Of a stretch of 64,000 bases of DNA, positions 55,685-64,000 are shown piece by piece. Location of the stretch: NCBI GenBank assembly GCA_963932145.1, contig OZ010586.1:75039087-75103086 (forward strand), in the 5' to 3' direction. Numbering within the stretch: the first letter of the stretch is position 1; each line of letters begins with the position of its first letter. The notes under the pieces are model-generated. The model made no database searches. It was not told the origin of the DNA and saw nothing but the letters and a program-made list of their open reading frames with translations. This DNA is from Acanthosepion lycidas. Lineage: Eukaryota; Mollusca; Cephalopoda; Sepiida; Sepiidae. Both the position numbers and the translations under genes were made by a program.

Positions 55685-56190
55685 ACCCTTATATATTTAT
55701 AAGTCTACCATCCGTCCTGATTTGAATATTGCTGTTACACCTGGTCAGATGCTCCTGCTATATAGTTAGAAATTCTTGATCAAATCTAAAGAAGAATCTG
55801 CAATGTTGTTGGTTCTAACATGACATTTTGGCTTTAGTCACTTTTCCACCGCCATAATGTAGCTTCCCTTTGCCTATTCTACAAACTCTTTCAGGGTAAT
55901 TGTTTTGATGAACTTTCCTCTATGGTAACTAGACTTTAAGAATTTAAGCGCTGATTGGCGGCAATGTCTCATCATTTTACAGTTGAAATGCCTACATGAA
56001 ATCGCTTGTGGAACTCTATTCTGGCTTCTAGCTTCCCATTCAATCTTCAAACATTTAAATGCTATGTCAACCGTTATCTTCTGTTTTCTTATTTTTTGTT
56101 CTTCTATTTTGCCCACTCCTTAATAGTGAATTTTTTCTCATAATCTCTAACACTCAGTGGCTTTATTGTCTTGCTTAGAGGGAAAGAATA
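55685..56190 (+). pseudogene. CR1/jockey-like LINE, C-terminal fragment and 3' UTR
   Basis: Begins with the block encoding IYKSTIRPDLNIAV, then aaagaagaatctgcaatgtt, tctcatcattttacagttga, cgcttgtggaactctattct and the tail cactcagtggctttattgtc. Contains stops. Confidence 0.75.
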
Positions 56191-56293
56191 AAAAGTGGGG
56201 CTACAAAGAGAATGAAAACACTTTAGAAGAAACCGGAATCACAGTCCTAAACAAGAAACAAGGGATAAATCTCTATTGCTGTTCTAAAGACCG

Positions 56294-56295
<2 letters not shown>

Positions 56296-56353
<58 letters not shown>

Positions 56354-56436
56354 GTTGGTGCAAAAATAATGTAGTAATAATGTCGTTTTTTAACGTCAAA
56401 AAACGACATTATTACGTCATTATTTTTGCACCAACC

Positions 56437-56475
<39 letters not shown>
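56296..56475. repeat. (TA)n tract split by a mariner-type MITE
   Basis: TA tracts at about 56296-56349 and 56439-56475, on either side of the MITE below. Confidence 0.95.
56350..56438. mobile_element. 89-bp mariner-type MITE inside (TA)n
   Basis: Left end ttaggttggtgcaaaaataa, right end its reverse complement with one base lost (ccaaccaa). The interior is itself inverted (aatgtcgttttttaacg ... aaaaaacgacatt) and differs from the copies at 25473 and 59333. Confidence 0.9.
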
Positions 56476-56477
<2 letters not shown>

Positions 56478-56499
56478 AAGAAATATAGTCTTAAGGTGT

Positions 56500-57260
56500 G
56501 CTATTTTTATGGAATAAAGTGCTCAATATATATATATACGTGTGCGTGTGCGTGTGCGTGTATACGCGCAAGCGCATTTGTGTGTGTGATGTCTAGTACA
56601 ATTATTTACAAACGCTAGCCTGGAAGAGACTGTGCTTACGATGATTGCGGAGCAATGTTTTTTTGATTTTTTGCCGATATCGAAATACTTAAAAAACTTC
56701 TTTTTAGTCGATATATAAATTTATAGGAAGCTTATTTTTAGTCGATATTTAGCAAACTTCTTTTAAATTGAGATATAGATATTTAGACAGCTCCTTTTTA
56801 GTCGATATAGCAATCTTAACTCAGTCTTGAGCAAAGCAACATGTGTGGATTGTTGGGGAAGCGTGATATGTTGTTTGTGCACAATCTAATTTATGTAGCT
56901 GTAATTATTCTGGGTGCTGTTCGGAATAAGACAATCTTGAACTATGTACTTTGAAAAAAAAACGTAACAGAATAATAGTCATGCATTAAACAAGTGAATT
57001 TTTGAATGAAGCTAAAGACATTTTTTTAATAACATAATCATTTATTTGATGTTTTCTACACCGGGTGGTGTGTTTAATAAAACGACTGAGAAGAAAGAAA
57101 AATTTTACTTACACACTGTTGTAACCTGGGGAAGGTTATTGAATAGAATAATCATACGAAGGTTGGTAATGAACGATAATACTTAGGACAAGAACAACGC
57201 ATATAAGATTCGCCAGCGGCGCGTAGAAGTAGTCAACTGCTAGAAGTGAGTTAAGTGAAT
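56500..57260. other. No recognised family
   Basis: AT-rich; contains a few diverged repeats of a short word (tttttagtcgatat, near 56700, 56738, 56788) that look like a decayed minisatellite, and a short (GT)n near 56540-56590. Confidence 0.4.
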
Positions 57261-57268
57261 TCCACAAT

Positions 57269-57481
57269 GAATCTCCAACTGCAGGATATCTACCAACCGC
57301 CCCACGGGTTCATATGTGGCACAAGGCCGAATTTCATGTGAGGTATCCGAGCCGTATAAAAAGCGGGTAGCTGTTTCCCGAGACGAAACTCTGCCCTTCG
57401 ACATAACCTCTTCTGGGGATCCTCTCTGCCCGGAGGCAGAGAGTTTGGCCAGCACAGCTGAAGACGAATCTCCAACTGCAG
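57269..57481. repeat. Single dispersed unit of the 43.3 kb satellite
   Basis: Contains catatgtggcacaaggccg, tagctgtttcccgagacg, the perfect hairpin ctctctgcc-cgga-ggcagagag and agcacagctg, all as in the array. It is bounded by a perfect 16-bp direct repeat, gaatctccaactgcag (57269-57284, 57466-57481). That word is similar to the array's unit start (gatcccagctag), so this is probably one unit plus the start of a second, not a target duplication. Confidence 0.8.
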
Positions 57482-58329
57482 ACCAACATACAGTATTTAC
57501 TATTGTATTTATGTGAAGATGCCTATGCCTATTATCGTCCGTAGGCATGCTACAACACACACATTGAGGCGTGTTTAATAAATCCCTTGAGAAGAAAAGA
57601 AAGTTTCCTTACACACATTGAGAGGTGTTTAAAAAAAAAACTTTGAAAAGAAGGGAAAAGTAGACACCTTGTTTGAGAATCTACGTCGGCAAAGCAGGAA
57701 ATGTCAATTCAGATGATGAGTGATCCATATCTGAATTTACAATACGGAGTCCCCCTTCTCTTTTTCATATTTGGTATTTATAGTTTCAAGATATCAGGTG
57801 CTGGCTCAGAAATGAAGCCCTTCAAAAATGCAAATACTCAAATAATAATAATAATTTTATTTTCGAATATTTTAAAATGCTGTCGGAATTGCCTATGCGT
57901 AAATGTCTGATTTTGGTCATTCGACTCCTGACTTTGAGACGGCAACTTCCGGTCGGCCCGACAGGATACTCCTCGAGGATTGAACTCACAAGATGGGAGT
58001 AATTGTCTGAGGGCATTGCTCACGTACTGTAAAGCGGTAATGCTATAAAAAAATCCCTGTTCCCACGTTTGAAACGCTCTGTACTGGATTTAATATGCTC
58101 CCTATGAAAACTTGTTTGTTCTCCATGAAAATTTGCATTTGCTCCCTGTCAAAACTTGTAAAAAGTTATGAATATACAATATTTACCAGGAAAATGTCTG
58201 TGTTGTAACTGTAACTCATTCCCTAGTTTTAGGAAGAAAGAATATTTTCTTGCAGAAAATATCCTGCCTTATTTATTTGTTACGATAAAGTATTTGGTTT
58301 ATTTTACCAGACTATTGAACATAACGATA

Positions 58330-58520
58330 TACGTTGTGGCGTAATGGATAATGGCTAGGAATGAGAAATCGGAGAGCCGAGTTCAAATTCCAGTCGGATT
58401 CATGACAGTCATTTACGAACAAATATCCTTCGGAAAGGTATGAATCCTCTTCTACTCCCCACAGCTATGGACAGGCCGTGTTCTCTAACCTTAATTGGCA
58501 ACCATTCTATCGCAGAAAGA
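58330..58520 (+). repeat. SINE-A copy, sense
   Basis: Reads gttgtggcgtaatggataat (A box region), gagagccgagttcaaattcc (B box), tatgaatcctcttctactcc, cacagctatggacagg and a ttggcaacc tail. Confidence 0.65.
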
Positions 58521-58529
58521 ATTGGTAAG

Positions 58530-58907
58530 CTAGTCAGTTGATGAAGAAGGAACTCGAGACGACGGAGATGTGGTTCTACAGAACGATGATAAGGATATCA
58601 TGGACTGAGCATGTGAGCAACGATTAGGACTTAAAGAGGACGCAAACAAGGAGGAGGCTTATACTTAACATCAGGAAGAGGCATAATGAGTAAGGAGGGC
58701 CTGGAGAATTTGATACTCATGGGTCGAATAGAAGGAAAGAGAGACAAAGGAAAACAACGTATGACATACCTAGCGGCTTTAAGCAACTGGATGGTAGAAC
58801 GTAGTCAGGGGGAGGTGGCAGGGGGAAGGAACTTGTTGAGAGCTGAAAGGGATAGAGGGAGGTGGAGAGCCACGATCGCCTACGTCCTGAAAGTATACGG
58901 AACATAG
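58530..58907 (+). pseudogene. LINE-B, 3' part (best C-terminal frame)
   Basis: Open frame 58686-58907 reads MSKEGLENLILMGRIEGKRD, KGKQRMTYLAALSNWMVERS, LLRAERDRGRWRATIAYVLK, ending VYGT and a stop. Upstream in other frames: ELETTEMWFYRTMIRISWTE and HVSN. It is the least decayed LINE-B C-terminus in the window. Confidence 0.8.
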
Positions 58908-59332
58908 AAAGAAAAAGTCAGTTATGAATCGAAAGCGACATGTATCACTTATGGCTAACTTATTCAACAAAAAAAACGCTCGTTTCTTAACTTAAAATTT
59001 TAAGAATCTGTTAATATACTCTTGTTTTTTTGTTTTTTTAATATTCACTCGATAGTGAAGCAAAAAAGGCTAATACCTGTCAAGCTAAATGGCGATTTTA
59101 AGACAATATCGCATTTGTTATATATTTTTATATCAGGAAAATAAATAATGGAAAAAAAGTAACTGGTACTTTTTAAAGGATCGGTTTTAGTTTCTCATCT
59201 GTTTACAGACAAATAGGTAATAAATTTATTCATATACTGTGACTATTTTAAGTATATCCAGAATACATTTTAAGAAAACGTTAACTATTCCTAAATATTA
59301 CACCATAAAATATTCTGTATAGCATTTTTTTA

Positions 59333-59416
59333 TTATAGTGTTTCACCAAAAATAATGTCGTTTTCTCACATAGTAACATATGTGAGAAAACGACATTATT
59401 TTTTGCACCAACCTAA
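59333..59416. mobile_element. Mariner-type MITE, left end decayed
   Basis: Central palindrome aataatgtcgttttctcaca ... tgtgagaaaacgacattatt; the right end gcaccaacctaa is intact, the left reads ttatagtgtttcacc instead of ttaggttggtgc. It has the same loop (cacatagtaacatatgt) as the copy nested in the hAT. Confidence 0.85.
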
Positions 59417-59997
59417 TATGTTATCTGTTGGTCTCTTGAGTTTTATTATCTGTAAGTGAGCATGCGCGAGCTCTCTACTTTCCCAGTAATTCAAATGTGG
59501 ATAATGTAAGTGAGGACAAAGTTCAACAGTTCTTTCACTGCTTAGCCATTAATATATGGGATTTACCTAGGATGGAGAAGAAAGCTTTTGTTGTTTCCTT
59601 TTTTGCTATCAAAAGATTTGCTGTCCACAAGGAAATTGTCCGAAGGAGGGCATGAAATGACGTTGTATTTTGGCTCGTAGAAAAAGTGAAGCGGATATGG
59701 GGATCGGCGAAATAGAGAAAGAATACTGATAGAATAAACAGCCTGTATTCGTATTTGATTTGACCAACTTAATGTGGTACAATGGAAAAGATGATATTTA
59801 AACTAACATTTTAAATACAATAACTGAATTGTATCTGCCATGTAATAAAACTTTCCTTTATATTAATTGTTCTTTCACATATATTGTCGACTCAACAGTG
59901 GCGGTTTTACGGACGAACAAGCGAGGAATGGACTTTTGTTTAACCGATACGTTGACTCTCCCACTTTTGTACGCTATACTGTAGAAAGGTAGTTTTT

Positions 59998-60335
59998 CTA
60001 TGTACCATATCCCTTCAGGACATAGGCGATCATAGCTTTCCACAATTCCCTGTCCTTTGTAGATCTTAATAAATTTTGTCTTTTGTTATCTCAGCTATAC
60101 CTTGTTCTGCCATCCATATACTCAAGCTCAAGTAGGTTATTCGTTGTTTTCCTCTGTCTCTCTTGCCTTCAATCTGTCCTGTGTGTATCAAATTTTCCAA
60201 TCCCTCTTTCCTCGCTATGTGCCCTAAGAATTTCAACAGTCTCTTCCTGATGTTAAGTATAAATTTCATTTTAGTTTCCATTTGCTCTAAAACTTTGTTG
60301 TTGCTCATATATTCGATCCACGATATTGTTAGGTT
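59998..60335 (-). pseudogene. LINE-B, 3' part
   Basis: Minus frame 60066-60308: MSNNKVLEQMETKMKFILNI, RKRLLKFLGHIARKEGLENL, IHTGQIEGKRDRGKQRITYL, then a shifted end (LQRTGNCGKL, ending YGT). 5'-truncated. Confidence 0.8.
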
Positions 60336-60339
60336 ATTT

Positions 60340-61550
60340 TATAACGGCTCCCTACCTCAAGGAACTCCCAAACAGGAATAAGTACGAGATGCTAAAGGCA
60401 GATGAAAAGAATGGTGCCAAAATACATTTACCATTTTTATTAAATGCAACAATTACAACAATATAACATGACATAAACATGGTACTTACAACAGATGAGG
60501 TTTGCACTCTACAAGATTACTAACTTTAAGAGTTGAAGTGAGGTCAACGACTACCATCTACAAATATATTTGTTTCCCATGGCGTCATTCTGAACGTTGG
60601 TTGCAGCACGTGTTGCTCTGACCTCTTCTCTGGATCGGACTGAATCTAACTGTAGCAAATGTTTTAATCCATCTTAGTTGTCCAAAAGGCATTAACTTTC
60701 CTCACTTATCTGCTTGCTAGGTGGAGTGTTCTATCTTAAATATTACAGTAACTTCAGCATTCTTTCGTAGAAGCATGTTTCCGTTAACACAAGCCTCTTC
60801 TTCTCCTGTCATGAAATTGTCCTGTGTTCACTGCTATATAGGTGGTCTGATATTACCCAACATTTCAGTACTCTTTTCTTGGTTTCTAACATTTTTTTTT
60901 CTGTTCCTTAATACTTTACTTAGCATTTGAAATTCATCTTTTGCTATCCCAATGCGCCTTCGGATTTCAGTGTCACAGTTTCCGCCCTTTGTTAAAACAC
61001 TTCCCAGATATTAAAATTTTGTACTTGTTTGATGCAAAATATAAAACAAAGAACGAGCAGGCGAAATGTTAATATTTTAGGCGTATATGAAACGAGGTGG
61101 GCAAAATATGGAGATTTTGTCAGTGACGAACACAGGATCATATATGCAGACGGAGAGAAAAATGAAAGAGGAGTTGGACTTATATTAGAAATGTAGTTGG
61201 TATTTTAATAATCTGAGATTTCCGAAAAAGATCTCACAAAGTATCCAAGCTATAGTTAATTCCTATAAGGTTTGTTTGTCCTCTTCGATAACTAATATCG
61301 CCGATAATTAAGAGTTGTAAAACTTCCAGTAATCAGTGCTTTATGCGAAAGATCGTCATCAGAGATTTGATCTTGAAGGCACACAGCAGCGAGATTTCTC
61401 ATCTCCAGCACGGCTGCTCGGCTGCTCCGGCCATTTGTGTTTCTTCAACGCACAAAGAGCGATCATGGTTTATACAACTACGCCAAGTGGACATTAGTTA
61501 CAGTTCAGTATACAGAGCAACAAATGGTTTTGGATTCAAAGTTGTCCTTC
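60340..61550. other. No recognised family
   Basis: Several short ORFs of no recognised kind. The stretch tctgagatttccgaaaaag near 61215 is unremarkable. I see nothing I can name. Confidence 0.4.
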
Positions 61551-61554
61551 TCCT

Positions 61555-61735
61555 ATACTGGTTGCCAACCACGCCTAAATAATTCCTTCTGCTGTTCTAT
61601 TTAACCCCCAACTGGGGTATCAAGGGTATTTGTACGAAAGGGAATATAACGATCTCAGAATTCGAACTCACTTTCTCGTTTCGAGCCTCTAACCATTACA
61701 TCACTTGGAAATCCTATCATTACACCACCCGCATA
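61555..61735 (-). repeat. SINE-A copy, antisense
   Basis: Reads gttgccaaccacgcctaaat, ctgctgttctatttaacccc, gaattcgaactcactttctc (B box reversed) and ctaaccattacatcacttgg (A box reversed). A second cattacaccacccgcatatc suggests a head duplication. Confidence 0.65.
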
Positions 61736-61739
61736 TCCT

Positions 61740-64000
61740 TATGAGAAAGGAGCTTCCCAAAAATAAAACCAGTAAAAAATGTTTGAGATATTCTATGACC
61801 AGCGAAAGACTGGGCAACATTGTACTGCTAGCAATTGTCAGTTCGCTTTGCGAGCTGATAGAATTATAATGCCTGACAAATTTCATAGTCGCCATGATAA
61901 GTGCAGTGTTAAAGTGCATAGCATCTTTAGAGATTACTAGTCCACTAAAAAAAACTCGTTAGATTCCTTTTAAAAAACAGTTCATGATACATAATGATGA
62001 GGTAACAATATTATCAATTTTATTGTTAATTACACATATTTTATTTTTCCAATAAAATTATTGCAATAATTATAATTACTCAAATTATACATTATTACTT
62101 ACATCAAACGCAATAAGAAATTAATAAGAAAAAGTTTACTATTTTTAAAATGGAATTGTAAGCTGATATCACACTAAAGCCCTTTCCATTCATGTAATAC
62201 CACCAGGGTGACAATTTATACCAATTTTAATATTTACCATATTATAATTTTCAAAGGTTAAGTCTATTCAAAAAACAAAAAACATATCAATCTTCTGCTC
62301 AGGGAGATTCATATTTATTGACATAACAAAGTATAGATGTCTCCATTTTGTGCACTTAGTTTAACTTTTTTCTAGGTATTTTTTAAAATAATAATTATAT
62401 TTTTATTATACATGTTTTTTTCCTGACATTTATTTCAAAATACGTAACGGTGGCAAACCAGCGTGCATTTATTTATTTGCCATCAAGTGACATGACACAA
62501 TTTTCCAGACATATAGATTACGTTTTACAATGACGCACCGACATAGTATTTTCACCTATCAAGTATTTTCCAACGATCCAATATATCTGTTTATAAAAAA
62601 GTTCTCGTGTAGTGTAGTGAATTGTATAAATATATGTTTTGTTATGTATATTCAAATTTATCAAATAATGTTGTTATAATGTATTATGAATTTTTATTAT
62701 TTTTTACGCACTTAATAGTTGAAATATAATATGCAAGTTTTTATTTATATACGTAGATTGATATAACAATGTGTACCAAAAGAATACTGAATTTCTTATT
62801 AAAAATGCCGTAAAAACAGAAAACAGCCCTAGCTCAAGTACCCCTTATCTAATTTTAATGAAATTTGGCACTGCACTCTGGAGGGATTCATAGTGCATTA
62901 TACTCCTAAATTGGTTGGGGTATTATGTACTGTTTAAACTGTATCTCAGGAACAATCATACATACAAGATTACAGTTTTAGTATTATATAGATTTGTAAA
63001 TTACCTTGTAATTGCTAGTACAACCTCTACTCCCTGGGGAACTGTTTTATTTTGTATTTTTATTTCATTTTATTTTATTAATTATTATAACAATATTTAA
63101 AAAAAAATAAGTTCTGAAAGTTGTATAAATGAGTAAGGTAAGGTATTAAAAATATCTTCATACTCACTTTGAGTTTTGGGTCCCCTTTCACACGCATACA
63201 TTAACTCTGCCCCATCTCCCCCGGCCCAAAGTGATGACTGGAAACGTCACTGGTAAGTTGCCTTGAAAGCAGATATTGCCCTACAGGTAAGGAAGAAAAT
63301 CCTATAAAATTTCTTAAATTTGTTTTTGTAATGTCAACTAAATTAATAATACAATAATTGTAGTTTGTACACTATTATTTAATTGTATTAAAGTTAAACT
63401 TGAACGAATTAATTTATTTTGCACAAGTCTTAGTAACTGAAAGAATCTTAAGCGAAAAATGAAATTAATCTACTGGTAAAGTGGAAGAGAAAGGTTTCAC
63501 GATTGTTTTCATACTTCGGAGCCCGGAAGTCAGATAACCGGGAATCAAATAATGGTAAATTTTTACAGATTAAATCAAAACATGTCTAGTAGTAATTGAC
63601 TACATAACATTAGGAACAGAAACTGAAACTTTCTATGTTCGATCATATATGTTTATAAAAATTACTTTTTCTCATTTGACTGAAGATTTTTGAAGACTTG
63701 CACTAAATTAATTAGATGCCATTGTCGTGACACAGCACGAAATGAGATTAGGGAGATTGTGTCGTGCTGCTCTTCTAAGTGAAGAGATCCTGTCTGTCGA
63801 TTTTGATCATCAACATTCGAAAGTTTTGTTGTTACGTGGGATTTAACACCAGTCTTTTATTACCTGTGTATATATTTTAATTCCCAGAACAATAATTTGT
63901 ATTTGTTTTAGCTTACATGACAAGATTAGTTGTATACAAGGAAAGAAGATTATGTTGCGCCATTTATTCAAATGAAGAAAGCCTTTCTTACTTCCTTGAA
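61740..64000. other. No recognised content
   Basis: Very AT-rich to about 63 kb, then ordinary. No ORF, repeat family or splice pattern that I can support. Confidence 0.45.

Noticed and set aside
57269-57481. 16-bp flanking repeats as a target-site duplication of a new transposon
   Set aside because: The flanking word aligns with the start of the array unit at 43.3 kb, so it is better explained as part of the repeat; kept as an alternative in the findings.
1-64000. CRISPR arrays, operons, prokaryotic promoters or ribosome binding sites
   Set aside because: Spliced gene, SINEs, LINEs and microsatellites show the DNA is from an animal nuclear genome; no spacer-repeat structure was seen.

Overview
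The window is AT-rich eukaryotic DNA from an animal. The evidence is a spliced SLC7-type amino acid transporter gene with GT-AG introns, tRNA-derived SINEs, several clades of LINE, hAT, mariner, Tc1 and pogo transposons, and many (TA)n, (CA)n and (GATA)n microsatellites. The mix and the low gene density would fit a lophotrochozoan such as a cephalopod mollusc. That is an inference from style; no marker in the window fixes the species.

Host gene. Positions 1-5400 carry the first two recognisable coding exons of an SLC7 light-chain-type transporter on the minus strand (exon 1 at 5155-5374, exon 2 at 888-1112). They are separated by a 4 kb intron full of transposon debris, and the rest of the gene lies left of the window. 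I found no other convincing host gene. Two short exon-like stretches (40.8 kb and 47.7 kb) are listed at low confidence.

The remainder is layered transposon debris. Four non-LTR groups recur. LINE-A is the 'craniofacial development protein 2-like' endonuclease/RT (24.9-30.3 kb). LINE-B is a second endonuclease/RT group, seen only as 3' ends near 2.5, 5.0, 32, 41, 58.7 and 60 kb. The third is a CR1/jockey-like LINE with a dozen copies, the longest at 34.4-37.9 and 53.1-55.1 kb. The fourth is an R2-like LINE (23.6 and 38 kb). DNA transposons are a nearly whole hAT element (25.1-27.9 kb), mariner relics (17, 39, 52 kb), Tc1 pieces (20 and 22.8 kb), 80-89 bp mariner-type MITEs, a pogo-type MITE, and an undescribed-looking 1.7 kb AT-rich element with 8-bp target duplications (34.7-36.3 kb, related copies at 13 and 47 kb).

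Three insertions can be dated relative to their hosts because the empty site can be read across them: hAT into LINE-A (TSD atatagac) with a MITE inside the hAT; a 332 bp solo LTR into a mariner transposase (TSD gaccc); and the AT-rich element into the CR1-like LINE (TSD ctgtaaat).

The least ordinary signals are two. One is a set of fold-back modules, several embedded in (TA)n tracts, that carry hammerhead-ribozyme-like cores (CTGANGA, short stem, GAAA), which suggests Penelope-like retroelement ends. The other is a GC-richer tandem array of about 230 bp units (43.3-44.3 kb) with a related single unit 13 kb away.
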